A stretch of DNA of 8,987 bases, taken from NCBI GenBank assembly GCA_049680625.1, contig JBAUID010000149.1, forward strand, positions 1 to 8,987. Direction: 5' to 3'. The notes under the pieces were generated by a model. That model had not been told where the DNA came from. It ran no database searches and saw only the letters and a program-made list of their open reading frames with translations. This DNA comes from JAUIAI01 sp049680625. Lineage in GTDB: Bacteria; Pseudomonadota; Gammaproteobacteria; Burkholderiales; Burkholderiaceae_E. Positions 1 to 7,276 of this stretch are shown piece after piece; positions within the stretch are counted from its first letter, which is position 1; every line of letters starts with the position of its first letter. The translations under genes and the position numbers were made by a program.

Positions 1-638
1 GTAATCACGAATACTATGGGTCTGATCTGCAATCGACGATTGAACAGTTGCGCGAACTCGCCCATGGTTCAGCAGTCAGCGTGTTGGAGTGCAACAGCCA
101 GGTTATTGACGGGGTTCGCTTTCTGGGTTGCACCTTGTGGTCGGATCACCGGCTGTACGCAAGCGATGAAGAGCGGGACACCAGCATGGCGCTGGCGGTA
201 CGCGTGTTGTATGACTTCACCCGCATCCACTGTGAGCCCCAAACTGGTGTGAAGTCGGATGTGGCGGCGGCGGTGAAACCGGGTGTGAAATTCTCGCCCG
301 CCAAAGCACAGCAAATCTGCGACCAATCCGTTGCCTGGCTGGATGATCAATTTTCCCTGCCCTTTGACGGGCCAACCGTTGTCGTCACCCACTTTGCACC
401 ATCACGCAAAAGCATCCATCCGCAGTTTGCCGACTCGCCGTTGAACGCCTGCTTTGTGAGCGACCTGGAAGCACACATCCTGCGCTGGCAACCCGACTTA
501 TGGGTGCACGGCCATACGCACAACAGTTTTGACTATTCGGTGGGTCAGACCCGTGTTGTTTGTAATCCGCGGGGTTACGCGCCGGGGGGTGACCTCGAGA
601 ACCCGCTGTTTGATCCGACGTTAACCTTGCAGGTATAA
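1..638 (+). CDS. Calcineurin-like metallophosphoesterase, C-terminal part (5' end outside window)
   Basis: The first complete codons (from base 3) read NHEYYG, and bases 1-2 fit the end of a Gly codon. The window therefore opens inside the GNHE metal-binding motif of the calcineurin-like phosphoesterase fold. Two more family motifs follow in frame: VTHFAPS near 387-405 and GHTHNSF at 510-530, close to a NPRGY tail. The two histidines of GHTH and the His of VTH are the expected metal ligands. The family hydrolyses phosphoester bonds using a two-metal centre; the substrate cannot be told from the sequence. An internal TTG at 48 is a possible start but would drop the metal-binding GNHE, so I treat the gene as truncated by the window edge. 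It ends at TAA 636-638. No signal peptide can be judged. It shows no functional tie to the downstream importer, from which a decayed region separates it. Confidence 0.88.
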   Translation, partial: NHEYYGSDLQSTIEQLRELAHGSAVSVLECNSQVIDGVRFLGCTLWSDHRLYASDEERDTSMALAVRVLYDFTRIHCEPQTGVKSDVAAAVKPGVKFSPAKAQQICDQSVAWLDDQFSLPFDGPTVVVTHFAPSRKSIHPQFADSPLNACFVSDLEAHILRWQPDLWVHGHTHNSFDYSVGQTRVVCNPRGYAPGGDLENPLFDPTLTLQV

Positions 639-665
639 CAATCAGTGGCACTCACCGCTGCACAG

Positions 666-790
666 TTAAATACAGCCTTTCAAGTTGACGACCATGATTT
701 CTTCGAACAACGATTCGGCCATTTCCTGAAAAGGCACGCAGTGCGTGACCCAGGCATTGGCACAATAACGGTCAAATCGACCCAGACCGG
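666..790 (-). pseudogene. Decayed fragment of a short-chain dehydrogenase/reductase
   Basis: Read on the minus strand, 785 down to 675 gives a 37-residue stretch that matches residues 78-114 of the intact SDR at 6524-7276 at about 24 of 37 positions by my count. It includes identical VPFQEM, a VVN-KG segment for the SDR's AVN-KG (holding the conserved Asn), and ANAW where the intact copy has the coenzyme-site ANAG. At DNA level 671-790 lines up with 6931-7050 without gaps, about 85 of 120 bases identical. The frame hits TAA at 666-668 immediately after GCI, so the whole catalytic Ser-Tyr-Lys half is gone, and the NAG glycine is replaced by Trp. The N-terminal coenzyme-binding half is not recognisable in frame; only a weak trace may lie near 908-950. 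The fragment is certainly too short to be an active enzyme. It is probably the relic of a paralogue or of a transferred SDR gene. Confidence 0.8.
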
Positions 791-1034
791 TTCGGGTTGG
801 AGGCATCTTGCACCGCAATATGGCGGCAAAGCCGGTAGCACTCAGCCTCGACCGCGAATAAACCTGATCGGTCGGCTCATTTCTGAATATGCCACCTTGA
901 TCACTTTGCCAAATGATGCCAAGCTCAGCTGCGGTTCACCAGGGTTATGTCCGAGTCTCAGGCATCCGTGGATGCGCATCGGTAGGTGCTGTCAAGCGTC
1001 GTGCATGAATAGCGCTATCCGCACACTCAATAAC

Positions 1035-1040
1035 AGGGAG
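1035..1040 (+). promoter_or_regulatory. Ribosome binding site of the substrate-binding protein gene
   Basis: A purine-rich AGGGAGAGA run (1035-1043) lies about 8 nt before the ATG at 1049. It supports that start, which also gives a proper signal peptide. Confidence 0.65.
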
Positions 1041-1048
1041 AGATAATT

Positions 1049-2254
1049 ATGCTTCATATAAAACCACGTGTTTCGCTCTTATCGCTGCTGACCGCTTTCT
1101 TGCTGACCGCAACGGGTCAGGTATTGGCACAAGACGCGATCCGTTTCGGCGCCCCCTTACCGTTGACCGGTCCTTTGGCCCCAGAAGCGCTAAAACAACA
1201 GGAAGGTTATAACTTATGGGCAGAGACCGTAAACGCTGCCGGCGGTATTGATGTCGGAGGAAAAAAGCTACCGGTTGAAATCGTCTATACGGACTATCAG
1301 TCAAAAACTCCGCGTGCAGTGCAGGCAGCTGAAAAGCTGATTACTCAGGAAAAAGTGAACTTCTTGTTCGCGCCGTTTGGCTCCGGCGCCACCAAGGCGG
1401 CCAGTTTTGTGTCAGAGAAATACGGTGTGCCGACAATTGCGGCCACGGCATCCTCGTCTCAGGTCTACGACCAGGGCTACAAGTATTTATTCGGTACATT
1501 CACCCCAAACGAAACACTCACTGACCCCTTGTCAAAACTTGCGGTTCAGAAAGACGCAAGCATCAAGCGGGTCGCCATTTTGGCACGTAACGATTTATTT
1601 CCGCTGGCAATCGCCAAAGAAATGGAGAAGTCCGCCAAGGCGCAGAAACTTGACGTTGTGTTGTTCGAAAAGTACGCGATCAACACGATGGATCATTCAT
1701 CCGCACTGGCCCAGATTAAGGCGGCTAAACCCGATTGGATAATGGCCACTGGATATGTCAACGATCTGATTTTATTGCGCAAGCAAATGGGTGATCAACG
1801 CATCGCGGCCAAGATTGTCACGATGATTGCGGGGCCGGCTTACCAGGAGTTTATCGACGCCACTGGCGCCGGTGCCGAAAACGTCAGCAGCGCCGCATGG
1901 TGGCACCCTTCGGCGAACTATAAGGGCACAGACATCTTTGGCACCACCGAAAATTATGTCAAAATTTTTCAAGCCAAGCACAAACGGGTTCCCGACTATA
2001 CCCAGGCGTCATCGTCAGTAGCCGGCGCGTTATTCCAGATGGCTATCGAGAAGGCAGGCACTTTGGATCGGACCAAGGTCCGCGATGCGTTGGCCGCGAC
2101 GGATGTGACGACGTTTTTTGGCCCGGTAAAATTTGGCTCGACCGGGCAGATCAACTCGCTCGAACCGCCAGTGTTCCAGATTCAAAAAGGCAAGATTGTT
2201 GTCGTACACCCTGAGTCGATTAAGCAGGGAGAATTTCAGCTCGGGTTGAAGTAA
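1049..2254 (+). CDS. HAAT-family ABC importer, periplasmic substrate-binding protein (LivJ/LivK-like)
   Basis: This 401-residue protein captures the substrate in the periplasm and delivers it to the permease encoded downstream. Residues 1-27 form a signal peptide: a basic start (HIKPR), a Leu/Ala-rich core and a likely cut after VLA before QDAIRFG. The mature part opens with the typical type I fold pattern: IRFGAPLPLTGPLA, then an AGGIDVGGKKLPVEIVYTD segment and PRAVQAAEKLI. A later GSGATKAASF segment corresponds to the binding-site region of Peripla_BP_6 proteins. The length is normal for the family. No lipobox Cys is present, so a soluble periplasmic form is expected. The gene heads the operon and is 99 bp from the permease gene. 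The real ligand is unknown: this family binds branched-chain amino acids, amides, urea and aromatic acids, and the deaminase-like gene at the operon end points away from plain leucine transport. Confidence 0.92.
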   Translation: MLHIKPRVSLLSLLTAFLLTATGQVLAQDAIRFGAPLPLTGPLAPEALKQQEGYNLWAETVNAAGGIDVGGKKLPVEIVYTDYQSKTPRAVQAAEKLITQEKVNFLFAPFGSGATKAASFVSEKYGVPTIAATASSSQVYDQGYKYLFGTFTPNETLTDPLSKLAVQKDASIKRVAILARNDLFPLAIAKEMEKSAKAQKLDVVLFEKYAINTMDHSSALAQIKAAKPDWIMATGYVNDLILLRKQMGDQRIAAKIVTMIAGPAYQEFIDATGAGAENVSSAAWWHPSANYKGTDIFGTTENYVKIFQAKHKRVPDYTQASSSVAGALFQMAIEKAGTLDRTKVRDALAATDVTTFFGPVKFGSTGQINSLEPPVFQIQKGKIVVVHPESIKQGEFQLGLK

Positions 2255-2353
2255 CTTGCGAACCGGCTGGCAACTGCGTCACAGCGCAAACAATTCCGCG
2301 ACAAGTCCGTTGGTTCTTCACTTAATGCTCCGGGCAACTGCGCAGGTTACCGA
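2255..2353 (+). other. Spacer between binding protein and permease genes
   Basis: This 99 bp gap is the only sizeable one between importer genes. It contains GGCAACTGCG twice in direct orientation (2269-2278 and 2333-2342), the second copy reaching into the weak ribosome binding region of the permease gene. A short hairpin (TGCGT/GCGCA, 2275-2288) has no T run. Gaps here often lower permease expression relative to the binding protein, but nothing in this one proves such a role. Confidence 0.3.
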
Positions 2354-3217
2354 ATGATCTCGCAGGTCTTGGTCAATGGGATCGTCCTGGGTTGTCTGTA
2401 CGCCTGTATCGCAGCCGGGTTTTCGCTAGTCTGGGGCGTGCTCAACGTCATCAATCTGATGCATGGCACGTTTATCGTGTTGGGCTCCTACCTGGCCTGG
2501 GGTGCCTACAATTCGCTGGGTCTGAGCCCATGGCTCAGCCTGGCGATTGCCGCGCCATTGTTTTACGGCCTGGGCTATCTGATTCAGGTGGGTATTTTGA
2601 ATCGAGTCATTGCAGCCCCGGTGCTGGTGACGTTGACAATGACCTTCGGACTGGACCTGATCCTGAACAACGCGATGATCCTGGCCTTCAAGGCTGACTA
2701 TCGGCAGTTGTTGTTAACGCCGCCGCTGGGTACGGTCGCCTGGGGTTCTGTTGTAGTACCGGTCGACCGACTGATTGCGATGGTATTTGCGCTCGCATTA
2801 ACGGGTGCTTTGTATCTGATCTTGCGCAAGTCCAGGGTTGGCCGGGCCATCATCGCTGTGCGGATGGATCGGGATGCCGCGCGCCTGATGGGCGTACGTG
2901 TCATGTCAATCTATGGGGTGGCATTTGGTTTGGGTGCTGCGATGGCCGGATGCGCTGGCGTGCTGCTGGCACTGATTTTTCCCATCTCACCATTAGCGGC
3001 GACGCCTTATTTAGGCAAGGCCTTTGTGGTCTGTGTCATTGGTGGACTGGGTAGTGTGCCGGGTGCCGTCATTGGTGGCCTGGTGCTGGGCCTGGTCGAA
3101 AGCTTTGGGACCATGGCATTTGGCCCGGAACATGCGATTACTTTATCGTTTGTGTTGCTGATTGTTTTCCTGATCTTCCGACCTCATGGACTGCTGGGCA
3201 AACGAGGTTTTGAATGA
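2354..3217 (+). CDS. livH: HAAT-family ABC importer permease (LivH-like)
   Basis: This 287-residue inner-membrane protein forms half of the transmembrane channel. I count about eight hydrophobic segments, beginning at residues 6-30 (VLVNGIVLGCLYACIAAGF), which is the usual LivH opening. A cytoplasmic loop near residues 164-180 with DRDAARLMGV is the coupling region contacting the ATPases. The GGLGSVPGAVIGG stretch near residue 230 is the family hallmark. It ends with RPHGLLGKRGFE. ATG 2354 is chosen because the hydrophobic segment starts directly after it, although the upstream ribosome binding site (GCAGG) is weak. Its stop overlaps the next start as ATGA (3214-3217), which implies translational coupling. 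The symbol reflects homology; the substrate may not be a branched-chain amino acid. Confidence 0.92.
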   Translation: MISQVLVNGIVLGCLYACIAAGFSLVWGVLNVINLMHGTFIVLGSYLAWGAYNSLGLSPWLSLAIAAPLFYGLGYLIQVGILNRVIAAPVLVTLTMTFGLDLILNNAMILAFKADYRQLLLTPPLGTVAWGSVVVPVDRLIAMVFALALTGALYLILRKSRVGRAIIAVRMDRDAARLMGVRVMSIYGVAFGLGAAMAGCAGVLLALIFPISPLAATPYLGKAFVVCVIGGLGSVPGAVIGGLVLGLVESFGTMAFGPEHAITLSFVLLIVFLIFRPHGLLGKRGFE

Positions 3218-4158
3218 AAGCCCGTTACTCCGGATGGTTGGTCGCCGGCATTTTGCTGTTAGGTCTGTTACCACTGATCGGTGGTCCGTATACGCTACGC
3301 TTGGGCACGTTCGCCTGCATGTATGCCGTCATGTCTGTGTCGTGGCACGTTATCGGTGGCATGGCGGGGTATCCGTCGTTCGCGACAGCAGCGTTTTTTG
3401 GGTTAGGTGCTTACGCCGGCGGCATTGTTCTGGCGAACGGCGCAGCGCTGCTGATCGCATTGTTAGTTGCGGGCCTGATTGCATTTATTGGTGCGATGCT
3501 GCTTGGTTCCGTGTTACTGCGAATGCGTGGTCATTACTTTGCGATTGCGAGTCTGGCCGTGGCGGAGGTGTTGCGCGAGCTGACGAATTCGGCCACTGAC
3601 CTCACTGGCGGCGGCATGGGCTTGAACATTCCGTTAAGTACGGCTGGCGGCGACGGCATTCTGGGCGAAGCCCGGTTTTTTTTCTGGGCAATGTGGGCAC
3701 TGTTGCTGATGACAGTCATCGTTGTGCTTTGGGTTGAGCGCTCCAAGATCGGATTCGGGCTAACCTGTATACGACAAAACGAGGCGGCCGCCGACATGAT
3801 TGGTGTCAATGCCACCTTGTATAAAAGTTTCGCCTTTGCCCTGTCGGGCGTTTTTGTCGCCATGGCAGGCACCTTGTATGCCGGATGGGTTCACTATATC
3901 GACCCATCCGACGTGTACGACATTTTGCATTCGGTTAAACCGATTGTCATGGCTTTGCTGGGTGGGCTGGGTTCAACCATCGGTGCGGTACTGGGGGCAT
4001 TCTTGTTCCTCGGTATTGAAGAGGCCGTTTGGCGCAACTATCTGCAAGTGCACTCGGCAGTTTTAGGCCTGCTGATTGTCTTGTTGCTGCTCTTTCTGCC
4101 AAATGGTGTGATGTCGCTTCGTCGCCGCTTGCGCGGCATCGGTTCGAACCATGACTGA
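3214..4158 (+). CDS. livM: HAAT-family ABC importer permease (LivM-like)
   Basis: This 314-residue second permease subunit pairs with the LivH-like protein in the inner membrane. Hydrophobic segments run throughout. GYPSFATAAFFGLGAYAGG lies near residues 50-68, the region where LivM proteins carry a conserved G(x)xSxGxxxFxGxGAY pattern. The ATPase-coupling loop IRQNEAAADMIGVN is near residue 185, and the GGLGSTIGAVLGA hallmark is near residue 250. It ends in a basic LRRRLRG tail. It is shorter than E. coli LivM, which has an extra N-terminal region, but about 310-330 residues is common in other proteobacteria. It starts inside the previous gene (ATGA) and overlaps the next gene by 8 bp, so the four membrane and ATPase genes are tightly packed. 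Confidence 0.92.
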   Translation: MKARYSGWLVAGILLLGLLPLIGGPYTLRLGTFACMYAVMSVSWHVIGGMAGYPSFATAAFFGLGAYAGGIVLANGAALLIALLVAGLIAFIGAMLLGSVLLRMRGHYFAIASLAVAEVLRELTNSATDLTGGGMGLNIPLSTAGGDGILGEARFFFWAMWALLLMTVIVVLWVERSKIGFGLTCIRQNEAAADMIGVNATLYKSFAFALSGVFVAMAGTLYAGWVHYIDPSDVYDILHSVKPIVMALLGGLGSTIGAVLGAFLFLGIEEAVWRNYLQVHSAVLGLLIVLLLLFLPNGVMSLRRRLRGIGSNHD

Positions 4159-4903
4159 GTTACTCACCCTACAAAACGTGTCGCGTCGGTTCGGCGGTTT
4201 ACAGGCATTGAATGATGTCTCTTTGTCGGTTGGCAGTGGTGAAGTGCTTGGCCTGATTGGCCCCAATGGTGCAGGCAAAACGACGCTGGTTAACGTTGTG
4301 ACCGGCGTGCATCCGGCATCTTCCGGAACAATCCGATTTCAAGGCCGCCCCATTACCCGCATAAAACCCTATCAGGCCGCCCGCGCTGGTTTAACCCGGA
4401 CATTTCAGATTGTGCAGCCGTTTCCAGAGCTCACCGCGCTGGAGAACGTGACCGCTGCGGCATTGTTTTCTGGTGGCCTTTCCGGAACGACAGCGGCCCG
4501 TGAACTAGCGATGGAGAAGTTGCATTTTGTTGGCTTACAAGATCAGGCAGACAAACCAGCCGTCAGCCTGACCCTGGCCATGCGAAAACGACTCGAATTG
4601 GCTAAAGCCCTGGCGATGAACCCGAAACTACTGTTTCTGGACGAAGTGAACGCGGGCCTGAATTCGGCCGAGATCGAGGGTGCTATGGCACTACTGGGTC
4701 AGATTGCGGCGCAGGGCATCACGATTGTTTTAATCGAGCATTTGATGAAGGTGGTCACGACGATTTGTTCGCGTATTGTCGTCTTGCATCAGGGCGCATT
4801 GATTGCTGATGGTTCGGTGGCCGATGTCGTTGCCAATCCCCGCGTCGTTGAAGCCTATCTGGGTAAACGTTATGTGCAGGCCGTTGCGAAAGAGAATCTA
4901 TGA
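4151..4903 (+). CDS. livG: HAAT-family ABC importer ATPase (LivG-like)
   Basis: This 250-residue cytoplasmic ATPase powers import. The Walker A motif GPNGAGKTT is at residues 37-45, the Q-loop FQ at 85-86, Walker B LLFLDE at 160-165 and the H-loop IEH at 195-197. LTRTFQIVQPFPELTALENV is typical of LivG. The ABC signature is unusual: where most ABC ATPases have LSGGQ, this one has SLTLAMRKRLELAKAL (139-154). I recall an LTLA-RKRLELA form, together with LDEV for LDEP, as a known LivG subgroup, so it need not mean loss of function. The partner LivF-like subunit has a perfect LSGGE. The start overlaps livM by 8 bp. The stop overlaps the next start as ATGA (4900-4903). Confidence 0.92.
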   Translation: MTELLTLQNVSRRFGGLQALNDVSLSVGSGEVLGLIGPNGAGKTTLVNVVTGVHPASSGTIRFQGRPITRIKPYQAARAGLTRTFQIVQPFPELTALENVTAAALFSGGLSGTTAARELAMEKLHFVGLQDQADKPAVSLTLAMRKRLELAKALAMNPKLLFLDEVNAGLNSAEIEGAMALLGQIAAQGITIVLIEHLMKVVTTICSRIVVLHQGALIADGSVADVVANPRVVEAYLGKRYVQAVAKENL

Positions 4904-5649
4904 CTGACTCTATCTCAGACAATCCGGTTGACATGCTCAGGCTCGATTCGGTGCAATCGGGCTATGGCGAGATTACCGTGCTTTGGGGGGTTGATCTGAC
5001 CGTCAGGCAGGGCCAGATCACTGCCCTGATTGGTTCGAACGGCGCCGGCAAATCAACCCTGATGCGTACCATTTCGGGGCTGGTACCGCTGCGCGCCGGA
5101 CAAATCCAATGGGAGGGGCAATCGATGCAAGACAGCGATCCTGAACAAGTGCTGGCACTGGGCATTGCCCATGTTCCCGAGGGGCGACGTTTGTTCAGCG
5201 CAATGACCGTGGAAGAGAACTTGCTAATGGGAGCCTATCTTCGCCGGTCCTCGCATGCCCAGTTGCGGCAGGATCTGGAGCGGGTGTACGGCATATTCCC
5301 CAAACTGAAAGAAAGACGTTCTCAGTCCGCTGGTACGCTGTCCGGTGGCGAACAACAAATGTGTGCGATTGGGCGCGGCTTGATGAGTGCACCCCGATTG
5401 TTGATGATTGACGAGTTATCACTTGGCTTATCGCCGTTACTCGTTGAGCAACTTCTGGAAGCACTGACATCGCTTAATAAAGACGGCCTGACAATTTTAC
5501 TGGTTGAACAAGATGTCATGACGGCTTTGGAAGTGTCCGAGTACGCTTATGTCATGGATACTGGTCGGACCGTGAATCACGGCCCGAGTGCCACGCTTTT
5601 ACGTGACCCCGCGGTGCGCGACGCCTATCTGGGTGTGATGAATAATTAG
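4900..5649 (+). CDS. livF: HAAT-family ABC importer ATPase (LivF-like)
   Basis: This is the second ATPase of the importer, 249 residues and cytoplasmic. Walker A GSNGAGKST is at residues 45-53, HVPEGRRLFSAMTVEENL (about 90-107) is the LivF-type region after the Q-loop, LSGGEQQ starts at 147, and Walker B LLMIDE ends at 172. The H-loop position reads LLVEQ, with Gln in place of His. This is usual in LivF and makes the pair of ATPases functionally asymmetric. The N-terminus has about 10 residues (TDSISDNPVD) before the ATPase core. TTG or GTG starts further in are possible, but the ATGA overlap with livG supports ATG 4900. The deaminase-like gene follows after 27 bp. Confidence 0.93.
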   Translation: MTDSISDNPVDMLRLDSVQSGYGEITVLWGVDLTVRQGQITALIGSNGAGKSTLMRTISGLVPLRAGQIQWEGQSMQDSDPEQVLALGIAHVPEGRRLFSAMTVEENLLMGAYLRRSSHAQLRQDLERVYGIFPKLKERRSQSAGTLSGGEQQMCAIGRGLMSAPRLLMIDELSLGLSPLLVEQLLEALTSLNKDGLTILLVEQDVMTALEVSEYAYVMDTGRTVNHGPSATLLRDPAVRDAYLGVMNN

Positions 5650-5661
5650 CTTGAGACAATT

Positions 5662-5669
5662 AAGGAAGA
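5662..5669 (+). promoter_or_regulatory. Ribosome binding site of the deaminase-like gene
   Basis: AAGGAAGAGG (5662-5671) ends about 5 nt before ATG 5677. It is one of the stronger sites in the window and allows independent translation of the operon's last gene. Confidence 0.65.
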
Positions 5670-5676
5670 GGTAATC

Positions 5677-6429
5677 ATGAGCACTGAAACATTTACCGAT
5701 GGTGGATACCGTTACATACCGGCTGTTTTTCAGTACTCCGGTGGCGTGGTCGCCGAGCCGGGCATGCGAATCGAAAGAGTCAGTTTTTCGCAAGTGGTCC
5801 CGCTGGCGCATGGTTTCGAGTTAATCGAAAAACACCTGGCGGCGATAGGACGCCCCAACACGGCGTTTTGTGCCTGTGAATTGCGATCTCCGGCGCCGTT
5901 TACGGAACAGGGATTCCGCGATTTCAATGCGCAGTACGGCGAGGTACTGACCCGCTGGGGGATTCTGCGTGACGGGGTCAACCCCATCGCACGGAGTAAT
6001 GTTTGCCCCGAGATCAACCCACCTGATGAGCCGGGTTTCCATGCGTTTTCCTATACCGTGGTTGACCCCGACGCGCGTCCGACTTTTGTGGTGGCGGGCA
6101 GCGCGGAATGCCCGGAGGGCAAAGGCGACTATCGTGACAACGTGATTGCCCGCGGCGACTTGTCGCAGGCAGGCCTGAAAACCAAAGTACAGTGGGTTCT
6201 CGGCGAGATGCAACGGCGCATGGGAATGCTTGGCTTTGAGTGGCCGTCAGTGACTGCAAGCCAGGTTTATACGGTACATGACTTTCATCCCTACGCTGGC
6301 GACGAACTTGTCCGCAGCGGTGCGATGCGTAGTGGTGTGCAGTGGCATTTTGCGCGCCCGCCGGTCCAGGAACTGGAGTTCGAAATGGATTGTCGTGGCT
6401 TGCCCCTGGAGCGAGTGCATACGGTGTGA
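5677..6429 (+). CDS. CnbZ-like deaminase homologue (RidA/YjgF-related)
   Basis: This 250-residue protein has no signal peptide and is probably cytoplasmic. It shows the pattern I associate with proteins annotated as 2-amino-5-chloromuconate deaminase (CnbZ), a RidA-like group acting in aminoaromatic breakdown. The elements are RIERVSFSQVVPLAHGF near residue 32, AFCACELRSPAPFTE at 63-77, NVCPEINPP from 108, FVVAGSAECPEGKGDYRDN near 142-160, VYTVHDFHPY near 203, and FEMDCRG at 235-241. In that role the enzyme would remove the amino group of an enamine or imine acid as ammonia. The name comes from memory of family motifs, and the true substrate here may differ, since many members sit far from aromatic pathways. 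Its place as last gene of an ABC importer operon, 27 bp after livF, suggests it processes the imported compound. It is transcribed toward the SDR, 94 bp away. Confidence 0.72.
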   Translation: MSTETFTDGGYRYIPAVFQYSGGVVAEPGMRIERVSFSQVVPLAHGFELIEKHLAAIGRPNTAFCACELRSPAPFTEQGFRDFNAQYGEVLTRWGILRDGVNPIARSNVCPEINPPDEPGFHAFSYTVVDPDARPTFVVAGSAECPEGKGDYRDNVIARGDLSQAGLKTKVQWVLGEMQRRMGMLGFEWPSVTASQVYTVHDFHPYAGDELVRSGAMRSGVQWHFARPPVQELEFEMDCRGLPLERVHTV

Positions 6430-6523
6430 CGGTATCGTTTGATCTGGGTCGCTCAGAAACCTTACCTGGCCGGCACAGTATCGGGAGACTTGCTAACGCC
6501 GCAGTTAGTGCGACACACCGGGG
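6430..6523. other. Convergent intergenic spacer
   Basis: These 94 bp separate two genes that face each other. A small hairpin CTAAC-GCCGCA-GTTAG (6493-6508) could slow transcription from either side, but it has only five pairs and no T run. I cannot point to a standard intrinsic terminator for either operon. Confidence 0.3.
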
Positions 6524-7276
6524 TCAGAGTTCGGCTTTGCCGCCATCTAGCGTCAGTTCTGAGCCAACCATAAAGTCTGCCCCCGGGCCACAAAGAAACT
6601 CAACCCCTTGGGCAATTTCTTCTGGGGTGCCAACCCGGCCCAGCGGCACGTTGGCGGTGATTCTGTCCAGCGCTGCCTGTGCCTTGGTTTCATCACCACC
6701 GGTCATGCGCATAAAGATATTGGTATGAGTCGGGCCGGGGGTCAGGCAGTTCACCCGGATACCCAGCGGCATCAACTCTGCCGCAAGGTTTCGGACGATG
6801 CTGCGCACCGCGCCTTTAGAGCCGCCGTAAGCCGCAATGGTGGCCTGGCCTTTTCGTGCGGCTACCGAACCGGTGGCGACAATCACCGACCCAGGCGGCA
6901 TCAGCGGCACCAGGCGCTGTATCGAAAAATACAAACCCTTCACGTTGACGGCCATGATGTCGTCGAATTGTGACTCGGTCATCTCCTGAAACGGGACGAA
7001 ATGCGCGACCCCGGCATTGGCGAAATAAATATCAACTGCACCCAGTATCTGTTTGGCGCTTGCCGCCAGCGCATCGATATCCGCCATCTTGCCAAGGTCG
7101 CACACGACGCCACCGGCCAGCCCAGGGTTACGCTCAAGCGCCGCATCAACCGATTGCCGGCTGGTACCCGTGATCACCACCTGTGCGCCCTGCCCGGCGA
7201 AAAGGCGGGCGGTTGCCTCACCAATACCATTTGATCCGCCTGAAATGACGACCCGCTTACCGGTCAGGTGCGACAT
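6524..7276 (-). CDS. Short-chain dehydrogenase/reductase (SDR) family oxidoreductase
   Basis: This 250-residue classical SDR is an NAD(P)(H)-dependent enzyme acting on an alcohol or ketone. The coenzyme motif SGGSNGIG is at residues 12-19 and the NAG motif at 87-89. The catalytic set is Asn111, Ser137, Tyr150 and Lys154 (YGGSK). A PG-T region follows (LTPGPTHTN), and the C-terminus LTLDGGKAEL is the usual ending. All key residues are present, so it should be active. At the end of the first beta sheet, TGTSRQ places an Arg near the position that often favours NADP(H), which is suggestive only. The start is fixed by AGGAGG 5 nt upstream, inside the preceding gene, which it overlaps by 13 bp. 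Substrate unknown. The gene faces the importer operon, and a decayed relative of it lies on the operon's other side at 666-790. Confidence 0.93.
   Translation of the reverse strand: MSHLTGKRVVISGGSNGIGEATARLFAGQGAQVVITGTSRQSVDAALERNPGLAGGVVCDLGKMADIDALAASAKQILGAVDIYFANAGVAHFVPFQEMTESQFDDIMAVNVKGLYFSIQRLVPLMPPGSVIVATGSVAARKGQATIAAYGGSKGAVRSIVRNLAAELMPLGIRVNCLTPGPTHTNIFMRMTGGDETKAQAALDRITANVPLGRVGTPEEIAQGVEFLCGPGADFMVGSELTLDGGKAEL

Larger units (their letters stand above)
639..1048. other. Gene-poor region between phosphoesterase and importer operon
   Basis: This 410 bp stretch holds no intact gene. A plus-strand frame is open from GTG 645 to 1046, but its predicted residues after about position 45 are rich in Cys, Arg, Pro and Ser without any domain pattern, and its first part is the complement of the SDR relic. 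Any operon promoter should lie in its last part (about 950-1030), yet I see no convincing -35/-10 pair there. The only clear signal is the ribosome binding site just before 1049. Confidence 0.6.

Noticed and set aside
645..1046. Plus-strand open frame of 133 residues starting with GTG, ending just before the binding-protein gene
   Set aside because: Its first third is the complement of an SDR relic, the rest is low in structure and rich in Cys, Arg, Pro and Ser, and no ribosome binding site precedes it.
1049..5649. A new transporter type based on the LivG signature change
   Set aside because: Gene order, motifs and lengths all fit the known HAAT importer family; the change alone does not make it new.
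6342..6728. Plus-strand frame of 128 residues spanning the 3' ends of the deaminase-like gene and the SDR
   Set aside because: It crosses the convergent junction and is antisense to the strongly supported SDR; no domain pattern is visible.
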